Shown here one piece after another: positions 37,576-48,200 of a stretch of DNA of 64,000 nucleotides. The notes under the pieces were generated by a model. That model was not told where the DNA came from. It worked only from the letters and a program-made list of their open reading frames with translations, and made no database searches. The stretch is from Flagellimonas marinaquae (GTDB lineage: Bacteria; Bacteroidota; Bacteroidia; Flavobacteriales; Flavobacteriaceae): the NCBI RefSeq assembly GCF_003992675.1, contig NZ_RZMZ01000012.1, positions 34,393-98,392 of the forward strand, written 5' to 3'. Within the stretch, counting starts at the first letter, position 1, and every line of letters starts with the position of its first letter. The position numbers were made by a program, and so were the translations under genes.

Positions 37576-38708
37576 TGGCCGATATGTTTTGTAATTTGTT
37601 GGTTTGCCGATTTTTTCTCCAAAATTTCTTCCAGATACTGTTCCGTAGCCGAAGCCATTTGGTGGGTCGAAAAGGTTTCCAGAAAGGTTTTTCGGGAATT
37701 TTCGCCCAGTTTTTTAATCAAATCCCTGTCCTGTATCAATCCCAATAATTTTTTTGCCAGATATTCGGGGTCCTCTTTGGGAATCAAATAACCATTATGA
37801 CCATCCTGTACCATTTCATGCACCCCCCCAACATCCGAAGCGATGATGGGTACTCCCACGGACATGGCCTCGCATATGGAAAGGGGAAGCCCTTCGAATC
37901 GTGAGGTCAGTACAAAAATATCCGATTTGTTCAAAAATGTTGGGATATCGTTGCTTTCCCCATGAAACGTAATCAGGTGGTCTATTTCCATTGCTTTAGC
38001 TAGGTCCACAAAGTGGTCAAATAGATCACCATGTCCTACCAAATCTACCTGTATTGGTTCGTCCTTAAGTGTTTGAAGCGCCTTAAAAAGGGTCAAATGA
38101 TCTTTTTGATATGAAAATCGTGCGGTCATCAAAATGTTGAGGTGTCCTTCTTCCTTTGGGCCATCCGCTACCAAAAAGTCTGGGCTACCGTTATAAATGA
38201 CACGCATTCGTGAAGCAGGAACAATTTTGTTTTTGGCGCCGAGATCAAAATCAAACTGGGAAACGGTAATCAAATGGTCCGAAAACCGTCCCATTACTTT
38301 TTCCAAAGCAAGGTACACGTATCGCTTGAATCCTTTTACCCCTGGGGTAAAGGACCAACCGTGAACGGTAAAAGCATTGGGTATGGCCAATTTGTGGCAG
38401 GCTAACCTACAAAGGATACCAGCTTTGGAGGAATGGGATATCACAATATCGGGATCCTCCTGTTTCAGTATATTTTTAATGGCCTTGTAGCAAGCCATGT
38501 CGTCTTTGGGCGAAATCTCCCTTTTGAGGCTTGGCACACAAATCACTTGAACGTTCAGGGCTTCCAATTTACGCGTCAATGTCCCTTTTTGCCCAACCAT
38601 TACCAATACTTCGTGGCCATTCTTCACCATCGCCTCCGTGTTATTGTACAGCACCATTTGAGCACCTCCAATAGGTTCGCTAACTGTGATGACCTGGATG
38701 ATTTTCAT
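37572..38708 (-). CDS. GT4 family glycosyltransferase
   Basis: This 378-residue GT-B enzyme has the N-terminal TVSEPIGGAQMVLYNNTEAM loop, AFTVHGWSFTPG near residue 118, ILMTARFSYQKDHLTLF near 189, and LTSRFEGLPLSICEAMSVGVPIIASDVGG with the GT4 glutamate pair near 280. It is a cytoplasmic member of the EPS pathway and stands between ugd and the epimerase, so a uronic acid donor is plausible but not proven. A 4-base overlap with the epimerase start indicates coupled translation. Confidence 0.9.
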   Translation of the reverse strand: MKIIQVITVSEPIGGAQMVLYNNTEAMVKNGHEVLVMVGQKGTLTRKLEALNVQVICVPSLKREISPKDDMACYKAIKNILKQEDPDIVISHSSKAGILCRLACHKLAIPNAFTVHGWSFTPGVKGFKRYVYLALEKVMGRFSDHLITVSQFDFDLGAKNKIVPASRMRVIYNGSPDFLVADGPKEEGHLNILMTARFSYQKDHLTLFKALQTLKDEPIQVDLVGHGDLFDHFVDLAKAMEIDHLITFHGESNDIPTFLNKSDIFVLTSRFEGLPLSICEAMSVGVPIIASDVGGVHEMVQDGHNGYLIPKEDPEYLAKKLLGLIQDRDLIKKLGENSRKTFLETFSTHQMASATEQYLEEILEKKSANQQITKHIGQ

Positions 38709-38759
38709 TTGCTCGTGAGGTATGTGTTTTGGATGAGGTATTTGTATGGGCTAAAATCA

Positions 38760-38790
38760 TTCAAGGTTCCAAACGTATTGGAACCCTGAA
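38760..38790 (-). terminator. Hairpin between ugd and the glycosyltransferase (weak terminator or processing site)
   Basis: On the minus strand a 13-base-pair stem (TTCAGGGTTCCAA with TTGGAACCTTGAA, one G-T pair) encloses a 5-base loop, directly after the ugd stop. Only a broken T tract follows, so it may reduce rather than end transcription, or protect the ugd message. Confidence 0.5.
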
Positions 38791-38794
38791 CTTT

Positions 38795-40201
38795 CTACTT
38801 TTTACTGCTCTGTCCGATTTTGTAAAACTTGAAACCGATGGCTTCCATGGTTTCATGGTCCAGAATCCTTCGTCCATCAAACACAAAGGCCGGTTTTAGC
38901 ATGGAATCATGAATTTTTTGCCAATCATAGGTCTTAAATTCATCCCATTCGGTCAAAATGGCAATGGCATGCGCTTCCTTGGCGGCTTCCATAGGGTCGT
39001 TTACCACGGTTACCAATTGTTCCAATTCTTCACGGGATTTATTCCCAAGGTATTCCAAGTCGGCAAAAACACGTTCTTTGGTCACTTTTGGATCATAAAC
39101 GACAATGTTGGCGTTTTCTTCCAATAGTGCGTCGGCAACATAGATGGCGGCCGATTCACGGGTATCATTGGTATCCTTTTTAAAGGCCCATCCGTAGAAG
39201 GCTATTTTTTTGCCGGAAACCGTGTTGTACAAGGTGGAAATGATATTGTCCGCGAAGCGCCTTTTTTGGTAGTCGTTCATGATTACAACTTGTTCCCAGT
39301 AATCGGCAACTTCTTGTAGTCCAAAGCTTTTGGCGATATATACCAAATTCAGGATATCTTTTTGAAAACAGGAACCCCCAAACCCTACGGACGAGTTCAA
39401 GAATCGGGAACCAATACGTGAATCATATCCAATGGCCCTTGAAACCTCGGCTACGTTGGCATCTGTTCTTTCACACAGGGCGGAAATCGAGTTGATGGAG
39501 GACACCCTTTGTGCCAAAAATGCATTGGCCACCAGCTTGGATAGCTCTGACGACCATACATTGGTCTGTAAAATACGTTCTTTGGGCAACCAGTGTTCAT
39601 ATACCCAACTTAAGGCATCCTTGGCTGCTTGGCCGGAAGGCGTTTCTGCCCCACCGATCAAAATACGGTCGGCATCCAATAAATCCTCAATGGCAGTTCC
39701 TTCAGCCAGAAATTCCGGGTTGGATAATATTTCAAAATGTACCCCATTTCCTGTATTGTCCAAGATACTTTTGAGGGCCTGTGCCGTTCTAACGGGCAAA
39801 GTGGATTTTTCTACCACAATTTTGTCATCTACCGCTACTTTGGCGATATTTCTGGCACATAGCTCGATATATTTTAAATCTGCTGCTTGTCCCTTTCCCT
39901 TTCCATAGGTTTTGGTAGGGGTGTTTACGGAAATAAAGATCATGTCCGCATCGTGGATGGCCTTATCGACATCCGTGGAAAAAAACAGGTTCTTTCCCCT
40001 TGCTTCACCCACTACTTCCTTGAGGCCGGGTTCGTAAACGGGAAGTTTGTCCAAATCTTCGTGGTTCCATAAATCAATCCTTGCTTGGTTGATGTCGACC
40101 ACATTTACCGTAATTTCTGGACATTTAGATGCAATTACTGACATGGTGGGACCTCCAACATAGCCAGCACCAATACAGCAAATATTCTTAATGGTTTTCA
40201 T
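38795..40201 (-). CDS. ugd: UDP-glucose 6-dehydrogenase
   Basis: This 468-residue cytoplasmic enzyme oxidises UDP-glucose to UDP-glucuronate with two NAD+. The Rossmann motif [16 protein letters not shown] is at the N-terminus, [12 protein letters not shown] near residue 90, STLPVRTA near 135, and the catalytic cysteine in [10 protein letters not shown] near 278. The [15 protein letters not shown] segment of the C-terminal UDP-binding domain is intact. The length and motifs resemble the longer, eukaryote-like Ugd group rather than the short bacterial form of about 390 residues. It is first in the leftward EPS operon, divergent from wza, and probably provides the uronic acid precursor for the polymer. 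Confidence 0.95.
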   Translation of the reverse strand: MKTIKNICCIGAGYVGGPTMSVIASKCPEITVNVVDINQARIDLWNHEDLDKLPVYEPGLKEVVGEARGKNLFFSTDVDKAIHDADMIFISVNTPTKTYGKGKGQAADLKYIELCARNIAKVAVDDKIVVEKSTLPVRTAQALKSILDNTGNGVHFEILSNPEFLAEGTAIEDLLDADRILIGGAETPSGQAAKDALSWVYEHWLPKERILQTNVWSSELSKLVANAFLAQRVSSINSISALCERTDANVAEVSRAIGYDSRIGSRFLNSSVGFGGSCFQKDILNLVYIAKSFGLQEVADYWEQVVIMNDYQKRRFADNIISTLYNTVSGKKIAFYGWAFKKDTNDTRESAAIYVADALLEENANIVVYDPKVTKERVFADLEYLGNKSREELEQLVTVVNDPMEAAKEAHAIAILTEWDEFKTYDWQKIHDSMLKPAFVFDGRRILDHETMEAIGFKFYKIGQSSKK

Positions 40202-40708
40202 TTTTAATTTTTAAAGAATTCAAAGATGATAAAAAAAATATGAGACTTGGGTTTGTTTTTAGACAAAGTCACTTTTTTTTGGATGAATGGGAACTATCCA
40301 AATTGTTCGATGTTCATGGAAAAACCGCATAAAAAAGGTTCTGGAACAGCTTCTGGCCATTTGTTGCCCAAACGGTATGTTCCATTAAACGATTTTTCAA
40401 TAGATTGAACGAAATAAAAACACAATGATTCAAGTTCATACATAGTTTTACGTTCGATTTTGTTTACATACAACAGGAAGAAATTGAAATTATTTTATTG
40501 TTTAGGTCTTTAATTTATTTTGACTTTAGGGGTAGGTGAAGTGTGCGAACTAAGAATTGGTGAAAAACTAACCTTTAATCGTGGATTTTGGACGTTTAAT
40601 CCCAAGGCCACGATATAATCCCAATAATTTTTTAAAAATTCGGTTTCTTTGATAGCTAAAAGTTTTTAAACACATCAAAAGGATAAAAGGACACCTAACT
40701 AATAACCA
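40202..40708. other. Divergent regulatory region of the EPS locus
   Basis: This is a 507-base AT-rich interval between ugd (leftward) and wza (rightward) and must contain promoters for both halves. No full TTG-N19-TAnnTTTG element was found; the nearest match on the ugd side is CATCTTTG (40221-40228, minus strand), one base off consensus. No open frame longer than chance, no RNA gene and no JUMPstart-like element is seen. The interval is unusually long for this gene-dense window, fitting multi-signal control of EPS synthesis. Confidence 0.6.
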
Positions 40709-41488
40709 ATGACAATGAAATTTCAACCTCGAAGAATCTTACTATTGGCAATTACAATAGCTTTACTGAGTGCCTGTGGCTCAAAAAAGGATGTAGTCTA
40801 CTTTCAAGACGCTGCGTTGTCCGGCCTGGAAACTCAAGTAAAGGAAAGCCGCTCGTCTACCCGCTTTAAGGTGGACGACCTCATCAGCATTTTTGTATCC
40901 ACCTTAGATCCTGAGGCCAGTGCACCCTTCAACCTTTTTAGGGGAACACAGGAAGCAGGGATTAGACCTGAACAAGTTGATTACCTCGTCGATAAGGAAG
41001 GGGAAATTGATTTCCCCGTCATCGGTAAATTGAAAGTAGTAGGATTGACTCCAGAGGAACTGAGGGTAAAGCTTACCGAAAGTTTAGCGGACTATTTGAA
41101 AGACCCTATCATTAATATTCGATTAAAGAATTTTACGGTTACAGTACTTGGAGAAGTGAACCGTCCTGGAACTTATTTGGTGAACGGGGAACAGATCACC
41201 ATTTTTGAAGCTTTGGGATTGGCTAGTGATATGACCATAAAGGGTATGCGAAAGAACGTTTTGGTGGTACGAGAATTTGATGGGACCAAAGTGTACTACA
41301 GAATCGACCTGACCTCCAATAAAGCAGCCGAATCCCCTGTATATTATTTAACGCAAAACGATGTGGTGTATGTGGAGCCGAACAAGTCGGCCATCACCTC
41401 TTCCGCTTTGGACAATAGGGCCAGTATTACCGTGTCCATTGTTACCGCTTTAATAACCTCAACAGTTCTTTTGATTACCAGAAATTAA
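40709..41488 (+). CDS. Polysaccharide export lipoprotein (Wza-type)
   Basis: This 259-residue outer-membrane lipoprotein has the signal AITIALLSAC with the lipobox cysteine near residue 22. A Poly_export domain follows with RFKVDDLISIFVST (about 50-63) and a DKEGEIDFPVIGKLKVVGLT block, then an SLBB-like region with VTVLGEVNRPGTYLV and ITIFEALGLA. A C-terminal hydrophobic helix (ITVSIVTALITSTVLLI) could cross the outer membrane. It forms the EPS exit channel together with the Wzc-type kinase 24 bases downstream. It is shorter than E. coli Wza, as is usual for Bacteroidota. Confidence 0.92.
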   Translation: MTMKFQPRRILLLAITIALLSACGSKKDVVYFQDAALSGLETQVKESRSSTRFKVDDLISIFVSTLDPEASAPFNLFRGTQEAGIRPEQVDYLVDKEGEIDFPVIGKLKVVGLTPEELRVKLTESLADYLKDPIINIRLKNFTVTVLGEVNRPGTYLVNGEQITIFEALGLASDMTIKGMRKNVLVVREFDGTKVYYRIDLTSNKAAESPVYYLTQNDVVYVEPNKSAITSSALDNRASITVSIVTALITSTVLLITRN

Positions 41489-41512
41489 ATCGTACTTAAA
41501 ATTTCCGTTTTT

Positions 41513-43897
41513 ATGGAAAACCCCAATCTGAATTCGAACATGCAACGAAATAGTTTAAAAGTTGAGTTAGAAAAGTACCTCAAATACAAGTATTGGTTTG
41601 CGCTTTCAGTAGTATTTGCCGTGGCCGTGGCCTATTTATATGTAAGGTATGCCACACCAAAGTATCAGGCGAATGCTACCATCCAAATTGTGGAAGAGAA
41701 AAGTGCGCCTTCGGAACTCAGCTTATTCAGCGATTTGAACCTGCTCCCAGGGGGCTCCAAAAAGGTAGAGGATGAAATCGAGGTACTGCGTTCAAGGACC
41801 AATGTGAGACAAGCGGTCTTGAATTTGGGATTGGACAAAAAAGTATCCCATGTAGGAAGAGTCAAAAACTCCGAGGTCTATGGTTCCGTTCCCGTAAAAA
41901 TGTCGCTGGACTCCGTGGTCAGGGATGTTGTTTTTAGTTGTTACATTACTCCACTTTCCCAAACCAATTTCATGTATTGGACCGAGGAGAATGAGGAGCA
42001 ACAAAAGAAAACCTTCGGGGAGGAAATCGTAACCACTAGAGGGAAGTTGACCATTCTTCCAGAGGAAAGTGAAAAGTTAAAGCCGTACATCGGCGAAACC
42101 TTGAAAATAGACCTTCTTCCAATAGATGATGCTACCTTGGCCTATCAAAAAGAGTTGACCACATCCATTGCGGACGAATTTTCCTCCATTATCAATTTGA
42201 GCATCCAAGACCCCGTTCAGCAAAAAGCCATGGATTTTTTGAACGAGTTGGTCAATATTTACAACACCAATGGTAAAAACGATAAAAAGGCCATTGCCGA
42301 TCGTACCGCAGCGTTTATCGATGACCGAATTGCCGATATTTATAGCGACCTTTCGGAAGCTGACCAAAGTGCACAGGATTTTAAGTCGGATAGGGGTCTT
42401 ACGGATATCCAATCCCAATCCAATATTAATCTCAATGTAAGTGCTGCCAACCAACAGGAATTGCAGAATGCCCAGATTCAATTACAGATTGCCAATAGCG
42501 TGAGCGACGAATTGGAAAGCCAAGAAGGATATGGCATACTGCCATCGAACATTGGATTGGCGGATGCTTCCATTACCAGCACCACGGCGCGCTACAATCA
42601 ACTGGTGTTGGAACGGGAACGACTACTTAAAAGTTCCAATGAGAAGAACCCTGTTATCGTCAATATAGACGAACAACTGGAAAACTTGAAAAAGAGCATG
42701 CAGTCCAGTTTGAACAGTATGTCGAACAACTTGAACCTTCGAGTAAACAACCTAAGTTCGCAATTGGCGACTATTAATTCAAAAATATATTCGGCGCCTC
42801 GCAACGAGAGGGCCTTGAGGGAAATCACGCGTAAGCAGCAAACTGTGGAGGGATTGTATCTATACTTGCTTCAAAAAAGGGAAGAGGCCCAAATCGCTTA
42901 TGCATCGGCTTCGCCCAATTCAAAAGTTGTAGATTCCGCTTTTCCTGCAAGTAAATTCCCGGTAGCTCCGAAAAAAAGCATTATTTATTTAGCATCATTT
43001 TTATTAGGACTTTTGATTCCTGCTGGCGTAATCTACGCACTGGATGTGTTGGACGACAAAATCCATAGTGCACATACGCTCGAAAAATTGGTCTCCAGTG
43101 CTGGCGTACCGGTTATTGGGGAATTGCCACGACTTAAGGGGAAGTCCTTAAAAACGGTTGGCAAGGAAGATCGTTCGGTGCTTTCGGAAGCCTTGCGAAT
43201 TATCCGTACCAATATGGATTACCTGCTTAAAACGGATCCGACCAAAGGTTCCCGAAAAAATATCATTTATGTGAGTTCAAGCCTTCCCACCGAGGGTAAG
43301 ACCTTTTTCTCCACCAATCTATCCTTGATTTTGTCCAGTACCGGCAAAAAGGTGCTGCTTTTGGGGGCGGATATACGGGACCCTAAGTTTTATCTGTTCT
43401 TCAACAACGGTGAGGAAGATGTAAAAAGTCAGAAATCCAATTTTAAACAGAGCGCAGGACTGACGGAGTACCTATTTGATCCGAGTACACAATTAAAGGA
43501 TATTGTAAATACCAATGAGATCAATGGGAACAAGGTGGATGTCGTTCATTCAGGTAAAATACTCCCTAATCCATCCGAGCTATTGATGAGCGATAGGTTT
43601 GGTGAACTAATGGACGAGGTCTCGCAGGTCTACGACTATGTAATCGTTGATACGGCCCCCATGATGCCGGTCACCGACACCTTGCTTATTAGCCAGTATG
43701 CCAATTTATTGATATATGTGACCAAAGCTGATAAAACTACAGTGGGTGATATCGAGTTTCCTTTAAAGCTTAGAAAGGAAGGCAAGATCAAAAACCTTGC
43801 CTTTGTTGTCAATGGGGTAAAATCCTCAGAACTGGGCTACGGCGGTAAGTATGGTTATGGATACGGAGCCAGAAAGAAAAAATGGTGGACATTCTAA
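41513..43897 (+). CDS. Polysaccharide co-polymerase/tyrosine autokinase (Wzc-type)
   Basis: This 794-residue inner-membrane protein controls EPS chain length and export. The Wzz domain starts near residue 15 with a membrane helix (WFALSVVFAVAVAYLYV). A long coiled-coil periplasmic part and a GNVR-like region precede the second helix IIYLASFLLGLLIPAGVIYAL near 490. The cytoplasmic BY-kinase has Walker A PTEGKTFF (near 598), Walker A' LLGADIRDP (near 617) and Walker B VIVDTAPM (near 712). A C-terminal GYGGKYGYGYG tyrosine cluster (about 777-788) is the usual autophosphorylation site. Co-transcription with wza is expected. Confidence 0.93.
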   Translation: MENPNLNSNMQRNSLKVELEKYLKYKYWFALSVVFAVAVAYLYVRYATPKYQANATIQIVEEKSAPSELSLFSDLNLLPGGSKKVEDEIEVLRSRTNVRQAVLNLGLDKKVSHVGRVKNSEVYGSVPVKMSLDSVVRDVVFSCYITPLSQTNFMYWTEENEEQQKKTFGEEIVTTRGKLTILPEESEKLKPYIGETLKIDLLPIDDATLAYQKELTTSIADEFSSIINLSIQDPVQQKAMDFLNELVNIYNTNGKNDKKAIADRTAAFIDDRIADIYSDLSEADQSAQDFKSDRGLTDIQSQSNINLNVSAANQQELQNAQIQLQIANSVSDELESQEGYGILPSNIGLADASITSTTARYNQLVLERERLLKSSNEKNPVIVNIDEQLENLKKSMQSSLNSMSNNLNLRVNNLSSQLATINSKIYSAPRNERALREITRKQQTVEGLYLYLLQKREEAQIAYASASPNSKVVDSAFPASKFPVAPKKSIIYLASFLLGLLIPAGVIYALDVLDDKIHSAHTLEKLVSSAGVPVIGELPRLKGKSLKTVGKEDRSVLSEALRIIRTNMDYLLKTDPTKGSRKNIIYVSSSLPTEGKTFFSTNLSLILSSTGKKVLLLGADIRDPKFYLFFNNGEEDVKSQKSNFKQSAGLTEYLFDPSTQLKDIVNTNEINGNKVDVVHSGKILPNPSELLMSDRFGELMDEVSQVYDYVIVDTAPMMPVTDTLLISQYANLLIYVTKADKTTVGDIEFPLKLRKEGKIKNLAFVVNGVKSSELGYGGKYGYGYGARKKKWWTF

Positions 43898-43971
43898 CCA
43901 AAAACACAATCATAATAGTTCAACTCAATCAGCCTTTGGGGCAATAGCATTTCAAATCTCAATCAACTGAC

Positions 43972-44835
43972 ATGGAAAATAGGAAACACGCTTATCTTGT
44001 TATGGCCCATAACGAGCCGGAATTGTTGTGTAGGTTGCTACGGTGTTTGGATGATGAACGCAACGATATTTATCTCCATTTGGATTTAAAGTTCGACGCC
44101 GTTTCAGAAGAAGAATTAAAAAATCAATGCCAATTTTCCAAGGTATATTTTATTGAGCGAAAACCGATTTATTGGTCTGGGTATAGCCAAATTGATTGTG
44201 AATTAAGACTACTCAAAGCAGCTGTTTCCAAGGGGTACGCCTATTATCACCTGTTGTCAGGGGTAGATCTGCCCCTTAAAAGTCAGGACTATATTCACAA
44301 CTTTTTCAAAGAACACGATGGAAAACAGTTTTTGTCGGTAACTAAAGTAAAAAACTGGAAAATAGCAAGCCGTTTTAAGTACTACCATTTTATTGAAATC
44401 AACAAAAGGTTGCCCAGGAAATGGTCTCGATCTCTGAGATATCCTTTTGCCATGCTACAGACCTGCCTGTTTATTAATCGATTCAGGAACAGTGAATTAA
44501 AAGATTTTTACTGGGGACAGGCCTGGTTCAGTATTACGCATGATTTTGCCAAGTATATCGTGGGTAAGGAACCATTCATTGCCGCGAACTTCGATCATGG
44601 TTTCTTTAACGACGAAGTTTTTATGCAGACCTTGTTGATGAACTCCGAATTTAAGGATACGTGGTCGCCCATGGGCTATATGCGATTGATTGACTGGGAC
44701 AGGGGAAAACCTTATACGTGGACGTCCGAGGAATTGGAAGAACTGTTGGCAACCGACGCGCTCTTTAGTCGTAAATTCTCTATGAATACAGACGCTGCAT
44801 TGGTGGATAATATCATTCAAGAAATCTCCAAATAA
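43972..44835 (+). CDS. GT14 (Core-2/I-branching type) beta-glycosyltransferase
   Basis: This 287-residue protein has an HAYLVMAHNEPELLCRLLRCLDD N-terminus, DIYLHLDLKFD near residue 34, and the family hallmark YYHLLSGVDLPLKSQDYI near 90. The GQAWFSITHDFAKYIV and DEVFMQTLLMNS segments follow near 180 and 220. The GT14 family includes beta-1,6-N-acetylglucosaminyl- and xylosyltransferases. In this locus it would add a branch or side-chain sugar to the EPS. It has no signal peptide and lies 74 bases behind wzc on the same strand, so it probably belongs to the same transcript. Confidence 0.88.
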   Translation: MENRKHAYLVMAHNEPELLCRLLRCLDDERNDIYLHLDLKFDAVSEEELKNQCQFSKVYFIERKPIYWSGYSQIDCELRLLKAAVSKGYAYYHLLSGVDLPLKSQDYIHNFFKEHDGKQFLSVTKVKNWKIASRFKYYHFIEINKRLPRKWSRSLRYPFAMLQTCLFINRFRNSELKDFYWGQAWFSITHDFAKYIVGKEPFIAANFDHGFFNDEVFMQTLLMNSEFKDTWSPMGYMRLIDWDRGKPYTWTSEELEELLATDALFSRKFSMNTDAALVDNIIQEISK

Positions 44836-45287
44836 AATAGCCATTCCAATTCATTTCACCATAAAATTTTAGAGTTTATAAAGAGCTGTTCTTAGCAGTA
44901 CACCTATTTTTGATGGAATGCAGTTTTGATGGGATTGCATGCCATTCATCTGTATCTCCCTAATGGTAAATTCTAGTAAGCACTGTCTTTCTTGTAGCTT
45001 ATATACTAATTATATTGTAAGGTTTTGTTCACTCAATTATAGCCGGAATAGTATGTTTTAGCTACATGCTATGCTGTGGGTAAACCTGAATTTCGTCCCC
45101 TTTATTTCCTATTTATTTTTTGTCCAGATAAGGAAAGCGGTATCAATGATGTGTACATGGTCGTTGAACGGGAAACTTTTTGGTTTAATCGAATAAAAAT
45201 GCTCCAATTCCCCAGCAGCAGACTATTCTTTTATTTTTGAATGCTAGAAAAAACCTGGCCAAAATTGCTATGATTTATTTCAACACC
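44836..45287 (+). other. Leader region of the first giant gene
   Basis: This is a roughly 450-base AT-rich gap. Two sequences fit the -7 consensus exactly: TATTTTTG at 44905-44912 and again at 45232-45239. The second ends 48 bases before the ATG at 45288 and is the better promoter candidate, though no TTG -33 element is at standard spacing for either. A TTG-initiated frame from 45237 overlaps that -7 box and is unlikely to be the true start. No other gene is seen. Confidence 0.45.
45232..45239 (+). promoter_or_regulatory. Probable -7 box for giant gene 1
   Basis: TATTTTTG fits TAnnTTTG, 48 bases upstream of the chosen ATG. No -33 element at standard spacing. Confidence 0.4.
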
Positions 45288-48200
45288 ATGGAAAAAAATT
45301 ACTTCTCAAATGCATTTAGGGTATCACTTATAGCCCTTGTTTTTTTACTATGCGCTTTCAACTCAAACGTAAATGCGCAGATCAATTTTGATCAAAGTCA
45401 GCTGAATTTTAATGGAAACGTTTCGGCAGGGATTACCTCGTTGATGTATGGTCCTGACGGTAGATTGTATGTTGCCGAGTACCCAGGTACGATTAAAATT
45501 TATACCATACAGCGGAACAGTTCCACGGATTATGAAGTAATCGGAGTGGAGTCCTTGTCCGGGGTGAAGAATATTGTAAATCATGATGATGATGGGACAC
45601 CATGTAGCGGTTCTGGGAATGCTTGTTCCAGTAGGGAGACAACTGGGCTAACAGTTGTGGGGACAGCATCGAACCCAGTAATTTACGTGTCTTCAAGTGA
45701 TTTCCGAATTGGAGCGGGATCTGGAGGAGGAAATGGTGATGTAGGTTTGGATACCAACTCTGGTGTTATTACCAGGTTGAGTTGGAACGGAAGTTCGTGG
45801 GATGTAATCGATTTGGTAAGAGGTTTGCCTCGTTCCGAAGAAAACCATGCGACCAATGGTTTGGAAGTAACCACGATCAATGGAACGGAATATTTGATTG
45901 TCGCCCAAGGCGGACATACCAATGGAGGTGGTCCATCCACCAACTTTGTATACACCTGTGAATACGCATTATCGGGTGCTATCTTGGCCATAAATTTGGA
46001 TGCCATCAATAGTTTGCCAGAGCAAACTGATGGAAATGGTCGTAAGTATGTGTACGATTTGCCCACCTTGGACGACCCGACAAGGGCCAACGTCAATGGA
46101 ATCGAAGATCCAGACGACCCAGGCTATAATGGGATAGATATAAATGACCCTTGGGGAGGAAATGATGGTCTAAACCAAGCTATTGTAGACCCTACGGGAC
46201 CGGTACAGATTTTATCGCCCGGCTACCGAAACGCTTACGACCTGGTGGTTACACAAAGTGGAGCTTTATACGTTACCGATAATGGCGCTAACCAAGGTTG
46301 GGGAGGTTTTCCCGTGAACGAAGGTACGGCCAATGTAACCAATGCATATGACCCTGCAGAGCCTGGCAGCCAATCAGCAACCCCCGACGGTGAGTTTATC
46401 AACAACTTAGATCACTTGGAATTGGTGACCACAGATCTTCAATCTTATGTTTTCGGGAGTTTTTATGGTGGACACCCCAACCCAGTAAGGGCCAACCCTA
46501 CGGGGGCGGGATTGTATACTGACCCCGATGGTGGTCTTACCCCAGTATTTCGAACGCTAACATACGATCCAGATGGGTCAACTCCTGGATCAACAACTAA
46601 TCCCGCGCTTGCCTTGCCAGCAGATTGGCCTCCGGTGCAAACGGCAAATGTGGTGGAAGGTGATTGGAGGGGACCAGGGTTGCCAAATCCGGAAGGGCCT
46701 GATGACCAACCTGTGGTTACTTGGGGAACCAATACCAATGGAATCGATGAATATACCGCCAGTAACTTTGGCGGCATTATGCAAGGAGATTTGATCGCAG
46801 GTGTCAATACCGGAACATTACGCCGCGTGGAGCTCAATGCCAATGGAACCTTGGAGAATTTTACTCCTAATTTTGCAAGTGGGCTTGGAGGAGATGCTTT
46901 GGGTATCACCTGTAATGGGGATGGGGAAATATTTCCCGGAACCATCTGGGCAGGTACGTTAAATGGACTTATCATTGTTTTGGAACCCGCTGATTTTATC
47001 GAGTGCGATAATCCAGCTGGAGATCCCTTGGCGGATTTTGATAGTGATGGTTACACCAATCAAGATGAGTTGGACAACGGTACTGATCCCTGTAATGGAG
47101 GTTCACAACCTTCAGATTTTGACAAATCGGCAGGAGCCCCATTTGTGTCCGACCTAAACGATCCTGATGATGATAATGATGGTATTTTGGATGCAAACGA
47201 CCCATTCCAAATCGGTGACCCCACCGTAGGCGGCAGTGATGCGTTTTCGCTTCCCGTCAACAATGACCTTTTCAATACCCAACAAGGTCTTGGGGGTATT
47301 TTTGGTCTTGGAATGACAGGTCTGATGAACAATGGTGATCCTAATCCTAACTATTTGGACTGGTTGGATAGAAGGGACGACCCGAACGACCCCAACCCCA
47401 ACGACGTATTGGGTGGTGCACCAGGTTTAATGACCTCCCACATGACCTCGGGTACTGCAAATGGAGCAGTCAACACACAAGAAAAGGGATATCAATATGG
47501 AGTGCAGGTAGACCAAAATACAGGTGTATTCACCGTAATCGGGAATCTAGTCAATTTGGAAGGCCCTTTACGTATTTACGGTAATACCGCAGCAGTAGGC
47601 GGTGAATTGGGACACTTTATCGGAGATGGTACTCAGAGTAACTTCATTAAGATGGTGCTTACCGAAAATGGTATCACTGCCCTTCAAGAAATCAACGATG
47701 TGCCCCAGTCGCCTATCAATATCCCAATTGCGGAAGTAAACCGCCCAAGTAATGAAGTGATTTTCTACTTTGTGGTCGACCCTTCCAATGGGGAAGTGAC
47801 ATTACAATATGAACTGGATGGCGGTGGCCGTTTGACGGTCGGAACCATTACCGCTCAAGGAAGTATTCTTGATGCCATTCAACAAACCAATCAAGATTTG
47901 GCAGTTGGATTTATGGGTACCTCCAATACCCCTGGTGTGGAATTGGAAGGTACGTGGGATTTCTTGAATGTTTTGGGCGAACAGCCCACGCTGTTCCAAG
48001 AAATTCCGGATATTACCCAGGCAGTCGATGCTGCTGACGAAATCATTGATTTAGATCCCTTTTTTGAGGATGATTTTGGCGATGGCAATCTAACCTATAG
48101 TGTTCAAGGGAATACGGACCCCACTATTGGAGCCATTGTTAATGATAATGAATTGACCTTATCGTTCCCATCCACTACGACGATAACGGATATCACTATA

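Noticed and set aside
45237..45287. TTG-initiated N-terminal extension of giant gene 1
   Set aside because: It overlaps a -7 promoter box and would put 17 residues ahead of a standard signal peptide; ATG at 45288 preferred.
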